Shown: positions 1-8,274 of the stretch, in pieces
Position numbering within the stretch: position 1 is the first letter of the stretch
Layout: every line of letters begins with the position of its first letter
Assembly: GCF_002583555.1 (NCBI RefSeq)
Contig: NZ_BEGX01000077.1
Span: 178,217 to 242,216 of the forward strand
Source: Pseudonocardia sp. N23
Lineage (GTDB): Bacteria; Actinomycetota; Actinomycetes; Mycobacteriales; Pseudonocardiaceae
Direction: 5' to 3'
DNA length: 64,000 nucleotides
Translations under genes and position numbers: made by a program
Notes under the pieces: generated by a model
Seen by the model: only the letters and a program-made list of their open reading frames with translations
Told to the model about the DNA's origin: nothing
The model's database searches: none

Positions 1-7
1 GTGCTGA

Positions 8-1150
8 TCACCAGAGTTTCCCGGTCGCGATCTCGGCGCCCCGGACCAGCGAGCGCATCTTCTCCCAGGCGAGCTCGACGACGACCCCGCCCCAGCCCGC
101 GAACGTGCCGAACCCGCAGTCCGTGCCGGCCATCACGCGCTCGCGCCCGACGATGTCGGTGTAGCGGAGGATGCGCTCGGCGACGAGCCCCGGGTGCTCG
201 ACGAAGTTCGTGGTCGTGTCGATGACCCCGGGACAGAACACCTTGTCGTCAGGGATCTTCGCCGCCGCCCAGCCGGCCCAGTCGTGGCCGTGGCGGGGGT
301 TGGCGGCCTCGCACAGCAGCGTGCCCGGCTTCGCGCTCAGCACGACGTCGGCGATCTTCTCGACCTCGATGTCGAACGTGTGCGGGCCCTCGTAGTTGCC
401 CCAGCACAGGTGCATCCGCACCTTCTCGGCGGGGACGTCGCGCAGGGCGTGGTTGAGCACCTCGACCTGCACCTCGGCGCGCTTGAGGAAGTCGGCGTCG
501 GACAGGTCCTTGAACTTGTTGTGCCGCCCCATGCCGAGGTCGGGGGCGTCGATCTGCAGGTCGAACCCGGCGGCGACGATCGCGTCGTACTCGGTCTTCA
601 TCGTCTCGGCGATCGCGTTCAGGTACGAGTCCTCGTCGGGGTAGAACTCGTTGGGCTGGAACAGCGCGACGATCCCCGGCGAGGGTGCGTTCATGAACCC
701 GCCGACGACCCCGGCACCGTCCACGGCGGCGGTGAGGTTCGCCAGGTCGGTGTCGAGCGGCCCGCGGTCGGCGTAGGAGAGCTCGGCGCGGCAGATCGGG
801 CGCAGGTAGGCGACGGTGTCGCCGGAGGCGTGCAGGCGGTCGCGGTAGCCGGGGTACTTGTCCAGATCGGCGGGGGTGGCCCGCGGTGCGTCGCCGATCT
901 CGAAACCGGAGATGCGGTGCCGCAGGTAGGTGGCGTAACCGATCTTGCTCATCTCGCCGTCGGACACGACGTCGATCCCGACCTCGGCCTGCTGCACGAC
1001 CTGGTCACGAACGGCGTCGCGCACCGCGTCGGCGAGCTGGGTCTGGTCGACGTCCTCGCCGCGGTCGTCGGCGTTGAGCAGGTCGAGCAGATGCTCGGGC
1101 CGCGGCAGGCTGCCGACGTGCGTGGTCAGGATCCGATCGGTCTGGGGCAT
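8..1150 (-). CDS. MetE-like zinc thiol methyltransferase (COG0620)
   Basis: 380 aa, complete; the TGA lies at the window edge. The sequence resembles the C-terminal barrel of cobalamin-independent methionine synthase. It opens with 'TTHVGSLPRP', and the probable zinc ligands are in 'MHLCWGNYEG', 'CEAANPRHGH' and 'GTDCGFG'. These enzymes activate a thiol on zinc for alkyl transfer; the N-terminal half of true MetE is absent. Single-domain relatives include uncharacterised methyltransferases and epoxyalkane:coenzyme M transferases, so the substrate is open. The ATG has a good RBS (AGGAG, 5 nt spacing). It lies 76 bp downstream of a GntR gene on the same strand, probably co-transcribed, and next to an aromatic-acid catabolic block that it may serve. 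Family call is firm; substrate unknown. Confidence 0.85.
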   Translation of the reverse strand: MPQTDRILTTHVGSLPRPEHLLDLLNADDRGEDVDQTQLADAVRDAVRDQVVQQAEVGIDVVSDGEMSKIGYATYLRHRISGFEIGDAPRATPADLDKYPGYRDRLHASGDTVAYLRPICRAELSYADRGPLDTDLANLTAAVDGAGVVGGFMNAPSPGIVALFQPNEFYPDEDSYLNAIAETMKTEYDAIVAAGFDLQIDAPDLGMGRHNKFKDLSDADFLKRAEVQVEVLNHALRDVPAEKVRMHLCWGNYEGPHTFDIEVEKIADVVLSAKPGTLLCEAANPRHGHDWAGWAAAKIPDDKVFCPGVIDTTTNFVEHPGLVAERILRYTDIVGRERVMAGTDCGFGTFAGWGGVVVELAWEKMRSLVRGAEIATGKLW

Positions 1151-1226
1151 CCTTGCTCCTGTCCTCGATCTGGTTGTGCGGTGGGTCGGACGTGGCGCGC
1201 GGGGACCGTGACGACCCCGCCCGCGG

Positions 1227-1910
1227 TCACCACTGGTGCAGGTTGGCGTCCAGCTGCTGGAGGGCGTCGACGACGCTCATCAGGTGCGCGCGCATGGTCT
1301 TCTCCGCGAGGTCGGCGTCGCCGGAGCAGACGCTCTCGATGACCTCGATGTGCTCCCGCATCCCGACCGAGGGCCGGCCGGGCAGCAGCGCGACGGTGTA
1401 GTGGTAGCGCACGCTCTGGGTGCGCAGCCGGTCGAGCATGTGGGCCGCGGTCTCGTGCCGGGAGATGTCGCGGATGGCGCGGTGCACCTCCTGGTTCGCG
1501 CGCGTGTAGGCCATGACGTCGCCGGCCTCGACGGCCGTGCGCAGCTCGTCGCTCAGCGCGCGCAGGCTCTTCTTCTCCTCGGTGGTGATGCGCTGTGCGG
1601 CTTTCGCGGCACACAGCCCCTCGACGACCGCGCGGGCCTCGGTGATCTCGACCGCCTCGTCGAGGGAGATGGGGCGGACGCGGGCGCCGCGGTTGCGTTC
1701 GCGCAGCACGATGCCCTCGTTCTCCAGCTGGGCCAGCGCGGTGCGCACGGCGCCGCGGGAGGCCTGGTAGAGCGAGACCAGGTCGGCCTCGGGCAGCCGT
1801 TGTCCGGGTGCGTAGCGCCCCTGCATGATGCCGTCGCGGACGGCGGTGACGACCCCGTCGACCGTCGCGGTCGACGGCTCGTCGGACGCCGTCCCATTGC
1901 TCACGGCCAT
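1227..1910 (-). CDS. GntR family (FadR/FCD type) transcriptional regulator
   Basis: 227 aa. Residues ~10-75 form a winged helix-turn-helix ('RLPEADLVSLYQASRGAVRTAL', 'LENEGIVLRERNRGARV'), followed by an all-helical FCD effector domain to ~220 with conserved Arg, Glu and His ('EVHRAIRDISRHE', 'EHIEVIESV'). The ATG at 1910 has GGAGG 5-6 nt upstream; longer readings start inside the divergent promoter region. It is divergent from the galB-like/ligK/Rieske genes and upstream of the MetE-like gene. FCD regulators usually respond to organic acids, so control of this catabolic block by a pathway acid is a reasonable inference. A perfect palindrome in the intergenic gap is the likely operator. Confidence 0.9.
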   Translation of the reverse strand: MAVSNGTASDEPSTATVDGVVTAVRDGIMQGRYAPGQRLPEADLVSLYQASRGAVRTALAQLENEGIVLRERNRGARVRPISLDEAVEITEARAVVEGLCAAKAAQRITTEEKKSLRALSDELRTAVEAGDVMAYTRANQEVHRAIRDISRHETAAHMLDRLRTQSVRYHYTVALLPGRPSVGMREHIEVIESVCSGDADLAEKTMRAHLMSVVDALQQLDANLHQW

Positions 1911-1972
1911 GCGGTGCCTCCTGGTCGGACCCGGGGTCGGGCTTCGTTCCGGGCACACGCTACTCGTAACCA

Positions 1973-1988
1973 AGATTGTTAACAATCT
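1973..1988. promoter_or_regulatory. 16-bp palindrome, probable GntR operator
   Basis: AGATTGTT/AACAATCT is a perfect dyad without spacer, AT-rich in a GC-rich gap between the divergent GntR gene and the galB-like gene. Its core TTGT-TA-ACAA has the T-x-G-T...A-C-x-A shape of FadR-subfamily sites. It lies 63 bp upstream of the regulator start and 190 bp upstream of the galB-like start. Autoregulation plus control of the divergent operon is inferred. Confidence 0.6.
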
Positions 1989-2178
1989 AGTTGCCACTAT
2001 CGCGAACACGGGGCTATGGTCCGAGCCACACCGAGACGACGCCGAGCCCGTCCGCGACGGGCCCGCACCGGCCGACCACGTGGTCGCGCCGCCCGGTGGA
2101 GGGCCGGGCGGCCCACTCGTGGCTGCCCGCCGGAACGGTACGACGGCAGCACAACTGCACGCCGGGGAGAGGACGTCG

Positions 2179-2922
2179 ATGAGGACTTCCGTCGAGAACG
2201 GCGGACCGCGGGTCGTGGTCGTGAGCGCCCACGCAGCGGACTTCGTGTGGCGCGCGGGCGGGGCCATCGCCCGATGCGTGGAAGACGGCGGCTCGGCCAC
2301 CGTCCTGTGCCTGAGCTACGGGGAGCGCGGCGAGTCCGCAGCCCTGTGGCGCGAGCCCGGGGCGACGCTGGAGACCGTCAAGGCCGCCCGGCACCAGGAG
2401 GCGACGAGCGCGGCCGAGACACTCGGCGCCGACATCGAGTTCCTCGACGCCGGCGACTACCCGCTGACGGTCACCGACGCGGTGCTCGACGCCGTCGTCG
2501 CCCTGTTCCGCAGGGTGCAGCCCGACGTCATCCTGACGCACGCGGCGCGCGACCCCTACAACCTCGACCACGCGCTCACCCACGAGCTCGTGCTGCGGGC
2601 ACGGATGGTCGCCCAGGCCCACGGCCTGCCCGACCGGGACACCCAGCCGCTCGGCGCGTCGCAGGTGCTGGCCTTCGAGCCCCACCAGCCCGAACAGTGC
2701 GACTTCAAGCCCGACCACCTGCTCGACATCACCTCGGTGTTCGAGCGCAAGCACGCGGCGATGAAATGCATGGACGGCGCGCAGGGCCACCTCGTCGACT
2801 ACTACGTCGACCTCGCCACCCGCCGGGGCGTCCAGGCGGTGCGCAACGGCGCACCCAGGTCGGTCGTCCAGGCCGAGGCCTACATGCGGACCTTCCCGAC
2901 CGTGGGAAGCAGCATCTGGTGA
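2179..2922 (+). CDS. galB: PIG-L family 4-oxalomesaconate hydratase (GalB-like)
   Basis: 247 aa. It belongs to the LmbE/PIG-L metal-dependent fold, but the usual HPDDE motif reads H18-A-A-D21-F ('SAHAADFVWRAGGAIA'). The second metal segment is 'HAARDPYNLDH' (121-131). This wording, with 'SYGERGES' and 'FEPHQPEQC', is what I remember of the GalB hydratase from Pseudomonas gallate catabolism, which hydrates 4-oxalomesaconate to 4-carboxy-4-hydroxy-2-oxoadipate. The next gene encodes the aldolase that cleaves that product, which supports the call. ATG 2179 was chosen for its AG-rich RBS and because earlier in-frame codons lack the fold. The GTGA overlap with the next gene indicates translational coupling. 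A de-N-acetylase is the alternative, less likely. Confidence 0.8.
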   Translation: MRTSVENGGPRVVVVSAHAADFVWRAGGAIARCVEDGGSATVLCLSYGERGESAALWREPGATLETVKAARHQEATSAAETLGADIEFLDAGDYPLTVTDAVLDAVVALFRRVQPDVILTHAARDPYNLDHALTHELVLRARMVAQAHGLPDRDTQPLGASQVLAFEPHQPEQCDFKPDHLLDITSVFERKHAAMKCMDGAQGHLVDYYVDLATRRGVQAVRNGAPRSVVQAEAYMRTFPTVGSSIW

Positions 2923-3614
2923 GCCGCCACGTCGTCGTCCGGTCCTCCGCCGCGCCCGACGCGGCGGCGGTCAAGGAGCTGCGCACCCAGGGCGTCGCCA
3001 CCGTGCACGAGGCCCAGGGCCGCCGGGGGCTGCTCGACCCGCGCGTCGCACCCCGCCAGCAGGGCGCCGCGATCGCGGGCCGCGCCGTCACGGTGCTCTC
3101 GCACCCCGGTGACAACCTCATGATCCACGCCGCCGTCGAGCAGTGCGAACCCGGCGACGTCCTCGTCGTCACCACCACCTCCGACTCCACCGACGGCATG
3201 TTCGGCGAGCTGCTCGCGGTCTCGCTGGCCGCCCGGGGCGTCGTCGGACTCGTCACCGGCGCCGGCGTCCGCGACACCGCGGAGCTGCGCGCGATGGGCT
3301 TCCCCGTGTGGTCGCGCGCCGTGAGCGCGCAGGGCACCGTCAAGAACAGCCCCGGGTCGGTGAACGTGCCGATCGTCGTCGCCGGCGCCCGCGTCGAGCC
3401 CGGCGACGTGATCGTGGCCGACGACGACGGCGTCGTCGTCGTGGCCCGCGAGGAGGCCTCCGAGGTCGCCGCCGCAGGCAACGCCCGGCTGCGCTCGGAG
3501 GAGGAGAAGCGGGCCCGGTTCGCCGCGGGCGAGCTCGGCCTGGACATGTACGGGCTGCGTGCCGACCTCGAACGACTCGGCGTGACCTACACCGACGCCC
3601 CACCCGGTTCCTGA
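2919..3614 (+). CDS. ligK: 4-carboxy-4-hydroxy-2-oxoadipate aldolase / oxaloacetate decarboxylase (RraA fold)
   Basis: 231 aa, the usual length for LigK/GalC. The enzyme splits 4-carboxy-4-hydroxy-2-oxoadipate into pyruvate and oxaloacetate and can decarboxylate oxaloacetate, using a divalent metal. The RraA-like fold is evident: 'GDNLMIHAAVEQCEPGDVLV', then 'GVVGLVTGAGVRDTAEL' with the Arg-Asp pair that holds substrate and metal, and the C-terminal 'GDVIVADDDGVVVV'. The GTG start overlaps the galB-like stop by 4 nt. With the preceding gene it makes up the last two steps of the protocatechuate/gallate 4,5-cleavage pathway. Upstream steps (ring-cleavage dioxygenase, dehydrogenase, hydrolase) are not in this window. 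Confidence 0.88.
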   Translation: MSRHVVVRSSAAPDAAAVKELRTQGVATVHEAQGRRGLLDPRVAPRQQGAAIAGRAVTVLSHPGDNLMIHAAVEQCEPGDVLVVTTTSDSTDGMFGELLAVSLAARGVVGLVTGAGVRDTAELRAMGFPVWSRAVSAQGTVKNSPGSVNVPIVVAGARVEPGDVIVADDDGVVVVAREEASEVAAAGNARLRSEEEKRARFAAGELGLDMYGLRADLERLGVTYTDAPPGS

Positions 3615-3692
3615 CGTTCGGCCGGCCGGCCGCGACCCGCGGACGACCGGCCCCACCACCGGCCGACCACCGATCCGGAAAGAAGGACGACG

Positions 3693-5048
3693 ATGCTGTC
3701 AGCGGAGGACAACGACCTCATGTGCCGGGTCGGCCCCGGCACGCCGATGGGTGACCTTCTGCGCCGCTACTGGACCCCCGCGCTCCTCGCCAGCGAGGCG
3801 CCCACCCCCGACGGCGACCCCGTCCGGGTCCGTCTGCTCGGCGAGGACCTGGTCGCGTTCCGCGACACCGACGGGAAGATCGGCCTGATCCAGGAGAACT
3901 GCCCGCACCGCGGCGCCTCGCTCTGGTTCGGGCGCAACGAGGAGTGCGGGCTGCGCTGCCCGTACCACGGCTGGAAGTTCGACCGCGACGGCAACTGCGT
4001 CGACATGCCCAGCGAGCCGCCGCAGAGCGTCTTCAAGGACAAGGTCAAGATCACCAGCTACCCGACTCACGAGTCCGGTGGCGTCGTGTGGACCTACATG
4101 GGCCCGCGCGAGCAGATGACGCCGTTCCGCGACTTCGGCACCGAGACGCTGGCGCCCGAGCACGTCTCGGCCACCAAGCTGCACACCACCTGCAACTGGG
4201 TGCAGGCCATGGAGGGCAACCTCGACACCTCGCACATCTCGTGGCTGCACCAGTTCCACTCCGTCCCGGACATCCCCGACGACGGCAGCGACAAGCCCGG
4301 CTACCCCTCGAACCCGCAGTCGTGGAAGTTCTGGCTGCACGACCGCGCGCCGCGCCTCGAGATCGAGGACACCTGGTACGGGTTCAAGTACGTCGGCGTC
4401 CGGACCACGCCCAACGGGCACAAGCACGTCCGGATGAGTGCGTTCTGCTTCCCGTACATCACGGCGATCGCCACGGTCCCCTGGGGCTGCCGGCTCGGCA
4501 TCTTCGTCCCCATCGACGACGAGAACTGCTGGCGCTACAGCATCACCACGCGTGAGGTCATCAACCCGCGCGACATCGGTGGCCCGAACCTGTTCTCGGT
4601 GAGCCCCTTCAAGTTCGGCCGCGCGGAGGTCAACGGGAACGGGATCATCCCGCGCGAGTACACCGCCGAGAACGACTACGGCATCGACCGCGAGCACCAG
4701 CGGGAATTCAGCTTCTCTGGTGTGGCGGAGTTCGTCAGCCAGGACCTCATGGTCACCGAGTCCATGGGCCCGATCTACGACCGCAGCCAGGAACGCCTCG
4801 GCACGTCCGACAAGGCGATCATCCGGATGCGCCGCCAGCTGATCGCGGCCGCGAAGAAGGTCCGCGAGGGTGGCGAGGCACCCGCCGTCGCCGGCGACCT
4901 CGACTACCGCAGCATCCGGTCGGCCGAGAAGATCCTCGAGACCGACGAGGACTGGCGCATCCTCGGCACCAACGAGGACCCGACAGTGGTCGAGATGGAC
5001 GTCGACGGGATCCGCGACCGCAACCCGCTGCCCTCGGCAGGCACCTGA
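3693..5048 (+). CDS. Rieske non-heme iron aromatic ring-hydroxylating oxygenase, large subunit
   Basis: 451 aa. The Rieske [2Fe-2S] site is C70-P-H72 and C89-P-Y-H92. The mononuclear iron site is D178-x2-H181-x4-H186 in 'NLDTSHISWLH'. Length and order match single-component-oxygenase members of the phthalate 4,5-dioxygenase group, which need a separate reductase or ferredoxin. It hydroxylates or O-demethylates an aromatic acid; the substrate cannot be read from sequence, though phthalate-type dihydroxylation or methoxybenzoate demethylation would both lead toward the 4,5-cleavage products handled by the two preceding genes. The start has a GGAAAGAAGG leader. A ferredoxin gene lies 1.8 kb downstream; no reductase is present locally. 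Confidence 0.88.
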   Translation: MLSAEDNDLMCRVGPGTPMGDLLRRYWTPALLASEAPTPDGDPVRVRLLGEDLVAFRDTDGKIGLIQENCPHRGASLWFGRNEECGLRCPYHGWKFDRDGNCVDMPSEPPQSVFKDKVKITSYPTHESGGVVWTYMGPREQMTPFRDFGTETLAPEHVSATKLHTTCNWVQAMEGNLDTSHISWLHQFHSVPDIPDDGSDKPGYPSNPQSWKFWLHDRAPRLEIEDTWYGFKYVGVRTTPNGHKHVRMSAFCFPYITAIATVPWGCRLGIFVPIDDENCWRYSITTREVINPRDIGGPNLFSVSPFKFGRAEVNGNGIIPREYTAENDYGIDREHQREFSFSGVAEFVSQDLMVTESMGPIYDRSQERLGTSDKAIIRMRRQLIAAAKKVREGGEAPAVAGDLDYRSIRSAEKILETDEDWRILGTNEDPTVVEMDVDGIRDRNPLPSAGT

Positions 5049-5059
5049 CCCCCGCGGAC

Positions 5060-5094
5060 GGGGGACCGCCTCGCGCAGCGCGCAGGCGTCCCCC
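5060..5094 (+). terminator. Stem-loop after the Rieske gene
   Basis: GGGGGAC...GTCCCCC arms close a long GC hairpin whose inner stem pairs GCCT/AGGC and GCGC/GCGC with two small bulges, 12 nt after the oxygenase stop. There is no U-run, as is common in high-GC actinobacteria. It could terminate or attenuate before the binding-protein gene. Confidence 0.5.
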
Positions 5095-5209
5095 GTTCCG
5101 GCACCCGGACCGGACGGCCCCTCGCGGGCCGGGGCTGCCCGGTCGTACCCGCCTCATGCACCACCCGACCCCGCGCGCGGTGCGCGCGACGAACTCGATG
5201 GAGAGTCAC

Positions 5210-6835
5210 ATGCGGATCCGTCCCGTGCGGACCCGGTCGGCCGGGAGAGTCGTCACGATCCTCGTGGCGCTGCTCGGCCTGCTCGTTGTCGCGGCCTGCG
5301 GCGCGGCGCCCGGCGGCAAGCCCAACGACGGTGGCCCGATCGCCGCGGTCGACCCCTACGGCTCCGACCTCGCCGCCGACGGCACGCCGAAGAACGGCGG
5401 CACGCTCGTCCTGGGCATGGACCGCGAGATCGTCAGCTACGACCCGACGACGCAGAACTCGAACATGGCCGCGATGGCCGTCTACGACTCGCTGATGAAG
5501 CTGACCCCGGACGGCAAGGCCGTGCCGTTCATGGCGAAGTCGATGGACTCGCCCGACAACGGCACGACGTGGAACCTCGCGCTGCGTCCCGAGGTGAGGT
5601 TCTCCGACGGCACCCCGCTCGACGCCCAGGCCGTCATCACCAACGTGCAACGCCACATCGACAAGGTCTCGTCGCCCGCGCACGCCTACGCGGCGCAGAT
5701 CGCGTCGATGACCGCGACCGACCCGTACACCGTGACGTTCACGCTCAAGGCGCCGCTGGGCGTGTTCCCGACCGTGTTCGCCCAGCCGATCACCTACGGC
5801 AGCCTCGGGCTCATCGTCTCGCCGGCTGCGCTGCAGCAGTACGGCAACGACATCGGCCGCCACCCCGTCGGCGCGGGGCCGTTCACCTTCGTGGAGTGGG
5901 TGCCGGACTCGCACGCGACGTTCCAGAAGAACCCGACCTACTGGCAGCAGGGCCTGCCGCACCTCGACAAGCTCGAGTTCCGGCCCATCCCCGACACCGA
6001 CTCGCGGCTCGCCTCCATCCAGAACGGTGACGTCGACGTCGCGTTCGGCGGCTACAGCCAGGAGCTCGTCCCGGCGCTGGCCAACCCGAACCTGAAGGTC
6101 TACTACGGCCCCGGCAACGCGGGGGAGTACCTGTACTTCAACTTCGCCAAGGCGCCCTTCGACGACCGCCGCATGCGTGAGGCCGTCATCCGCGGCCTCG
6201 ACCTGAACGCGATGGGCGCGAGCATGTACAACAACCGCCTCGTCAAGGCCAACAGCCTGTTCGAGTCGGCGAGCCCTTACCACACCGACGCCGCCTCCCA
6301 GGAGTGGCCGACCTACGACCCGGCCAAGGCGAAGGCGCTCATCGACGAGTACAAGGCCTCCGGCGGCAACCCGGTCTTCACGTTCAAGACGACGACCGCG
6401 CGCCGCGCGATGGGCGAGTTCATCCAGGCGCAGATGGCCGCGATCGGCGTCACCATCGACGTCCAGTACTTCGACCTGGCGCAGTTCTCGTCGAAGGTCG
6501 TGCAGAGCAACGACTTCCAGCTCACGACGTGGGTCGGCGGCTTCGACTCCGCCTACCCCGGCACCTCCCGGCTGCTGCGCACCGGCGGCAACACCAACTA
6601 CGGCAAGTACTCGAACCCGCAGGTCGACCAGCTGCTCGACCAGGCGGCCTCGACCAGCGACGACGCGGCCCGCACCCAGGCCTACCAGCAGGTCGAGATG
6701 ATCGCCGGCAAGGACCTGCCGGTGGCGTTCTTCAGCCGCAGCTACCTGTCCACGATCACCAAGCCGCAGGTCAAGGGCATCGACCGGTACACCTCGCGGG
6801 ACATGTTCTACGCGAACACCTGGCTCGACCGATGA
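5210..6835 (+). CDS. Peptide/nickel-type ABC transporter substrate-binding lipoprotein (SBP family 5)
   Basis: 541 aa. An N-terminal basic stretch and hydrophobic segment end in a lipobox 'LVVAAC' with Cys near residue 28, so it is a lipid-anchored extracytoplasmic receptor. The rest is the family 5 binding fold: 'YDPTTQNSNMAAMAVYDSLM', 'WNLALRPEVRFSDGTPL', 'HPVGAGPFTFVEW', 'MREAVIRGLD'. It precedes both permeases and both ATPases, so this is a complete DppABCDF-type importer. Given the neighbouring aromatic-acid genes the cargo may be an aromatic or its conjugate rather than a peptide; that is inference. ATG 5210 is preceded by GGAGAG; an in-frame ATG 12 nt upstream is possible. Confidence 0.88.
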   Translation: MRIRPVRTRSAGRVVTILVALLGLLVVAACGAAPGGKPNDGGPIAAVDPYGSDLAADGTPKNGGTLVLGMDREIVSYDPTTQNSNMAAMAVYDSLMKLTPDGKAVPFMAKSMDSPDNGTTWNLALRPEVRFSDGTPLDAQAVITNVQRHIDKVSSPAHAYAAQIASMTATDPYTVTFTLKAPLGVFPTVFAQPITYGSLGLIVSPAALQQYGNDIGRHPVGAGPFTFVEWVPDSHATFQKNPTYWQQGLPHLDKLEFRPIPDTDSRLASIQNGDVDVAFGGYSQELVPALANPNLKVYYGPGNAGEYLYFNFAKAPFDDRRMREAVIRGLDLNAMGASMYNNRLVKANSLFESASPYHTDAASQEWPTYDPAKAKALIDEYKASGGNPVFTFKTTTARRAMGEFIQAQMAAIGVTIDVQYFDLAQFSSKVVQSNDFQLTTWVGGFDSAYPGTSRLLRTGGNTNYGKYSNPQVDQLLDQAASTSDDAARTQAYQQVEMIAGKDLPVAFFSRSYLSTITKPQVKGIDRYTSRDMFYANTWLDR

Positions 6836-6878
6836 CCGCGGCCCGCACCACCCGACAGCACCGGAGAGGAGTGGCGCC

Positions 6879-7223
6879 ATGACCTACCTCATCGCCGAGC
6901 CGTGCGTCGACCTGATGGACCGCAGCTGCGTCGACGTCTGCCCGGTCGACTGCATCTACCAGGGCGGACGCAAGCTCTACATCAACCCGGCCGAGTGCAT
7001 CGAGTGCGGCGCGTGCGAACCGGAGTGCCCGGTCGACGCCATCGTGCTCGAACAGGAGCTCACCGACGACGAACGCGTGCACCTGACCGACAACGCCACG
7101 TTCTTCTACGACACCCTGCCCGGCCGCGACGCCCCCCTGGGCGACCCCGGCGGGGCGAGCACGGTAGGACCCGTCGACATCGACACCCCGCTGGTCGCAG
7201 CGTTGCCGCCGCGGGAGAGCTGA
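6879..7223 (+). CDS. fdxA: Seven-iron-type ferredoxin
   Basis: 114 aa. The N-terminal half carries two iron-sulfur clusters: Cys residues in 'EPCVDLMDRSCVDVCPVDCIY' and 'CIECGACEPECP', the arrangement of actinobacterial FdxA with a [3Fe-4S] and a [4Fe-4S] cluster. The C-terminal ~40 residues are an acidic, proline-rich tail. RBS GGAGAGGAG precedes the ATG. It sits between the binding-protein gene and the first permease, an odd place for an electron carrier. The simplest reading is that it donates electrons to the Rieske oxygenase of the same cluster, with a reductase encoded elsewhere. Confidence 0.88.
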   Translation: MTYLIAEPCVDLMDRSCVDVCPVDCIYQGGRKLYINPAECIECGACEPECPVDAIVLEQELTDDERVHLTDNATFFYDTLPGRDAPLGDPGGASTVGPVDIDTPLVAALPPRES

Positions 7224-7230
7224 GGCCGTC

Positions 7231-8274
7231 ATGGCAGAGATGACCATCGCGACACCACCGACCACGACCGCGCCACCCGGCGAGACGCCGGGCAAGGCGC
7301 CACGCGGGGGCAGGCGCAAGGCGGCCGTGCGGCGGATCCGGCGCCGGCTGGTCCACCTGCTCATCGTGCTGATCGCGGTGACGTTCCTGTCGTTCGTCGT
7401 GATCGACCTGCTCCCCGGCGACGCCGCGGTCGTCGTCGCCGGTGACAACGCCACCCCCGCGCAGGTCGCGCAGGTGCGCATCGACCTCGGCCTCGACCGG
7501 CCGATGATCGTGCGCTACGTCGACTGGCTCGGCGGCGTCGTCACCGGCGACCTCGGCCGCTCGTTCCGGACCGGGCAGCCCGTCACCGAGGCACTCGCGC
7601 AGCGCATCCCGGTGACGTTCGAGCTGACGATCATCGCCCAGGTCCTGGCGCTGCTGATCGCGGTGCCGCTGGCCATCTACTCGGCCTACCGGCCGGGCCG
7701 CTTCGTCGACCGCACCTCGATGACCATCGGGTTCGGCGCCGCCGCGATGCCGCAGTTCGTGTTCGGCATGGTCCTGATCGTCGTGTTCGCCGGCGGCCTC
7801 ACCAGCATCCTGCCCGCCACCGGGTACACCAGCTTCTTCACCGACCCGCTGGACAACCTGAGAACGATCATCCTGCCGTGCCTGACGTTGATGATCGCGG
7901 AGGCCGCGGTCTACCGACAACTGCTGAGGTCGGACATGATCTCGACGCTGCAGGAGGACTACATCCTGATGGCGCGGTCCAAGGGCCTGGGACCGCGGAC
8001 GATCCTGCTGCGTCACGCACTGCGGCCCTCGTCGTTCTCGCTGATCACCCTGTCCGGGGTGAACATCGGGCGGCTCCTGGGCGGGACCGTGATCGTGGAG
8101 ACGCTCTTCGCGATCCCGGGGCTCGGCCAGATGATCGTGCAGGCGGTGTTCAACCGCGACTACATGCTGCTCCAGGGCGGACTGCTGTTCGTCGCGGTGG
8201 CCTACGTCGTGATCAACATGATCATCGACCTGCTCTACCTCGTCCTCGACCCACGGGTGCGTCGCGATGCCTGA
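7231..8274 (+). CDS. ABC transporter permease, DppB/OppB type
   Basis: 347 aa. An unusually long cytoplasmic N-terminus (~45 residues, Thr/Pro then Arg/Lys-rich) precedes six predicted membrane helices ('LLIVLIAVTFLSFVVIDLLPGD', 'VTFELTIIAQVLALLIAVPL', 'FGMVLIVVFAGGL'). The ATPase-docking EAA loop is 'YILMARSKGLGPRTILLRHA'. The motif 'LPGD...LGLDRP' is typical of DppB. It starts 7 bp after the ferredoxin stop and overlaps the next permease by 8 nt, so the two inner-membrane subunits are translationally coupled. Confidence 0.9.
   Translation: MAEMTIATPPTTTAPPGETPGKAPRGGRRKAAVRRIRRRLVHLLIVLIAVTFLSFVVIDLLPGDAAVVVAGDNATPAQVAQVRIDLGLDRPMIVRYVDWLGGVVTGDLGRSFRTGQPVTEALAQRIPVTFELTIIAQVLALLIAVPLAIYSAYRPGRFVDRTSMTIGFGAAAMPQFVFGMVLIVVFAGGLTSILPATGYTSFFTDPLDNLRTIILPCLTLMIAEAAVYRQLLRSDMISTLQEDYILMARSKGLGPRTILLRHALRPSSFSLITLSGVNIGRLLGGTVIVETLFAIPGLGQMIVQAVFNRDYMLLQGGLLFVAVAYVVINMIIDLLYLVLDPRVRRDA

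Noticed and set aside
2016-2918. N-terminal extension of the ligK frame
   Set aside because: Out-of-frame reading of the galB-like gene; LigK length and the GTGA overlap fix the start at 2919.
4904-6880. 658-codon minus-strand frame opposite the binding-protein gene
   Set aside because: No motif, Val/Arg/Gly/Glu-rich reading of the complementary strand; the plus-strand lipoprotein is certain.
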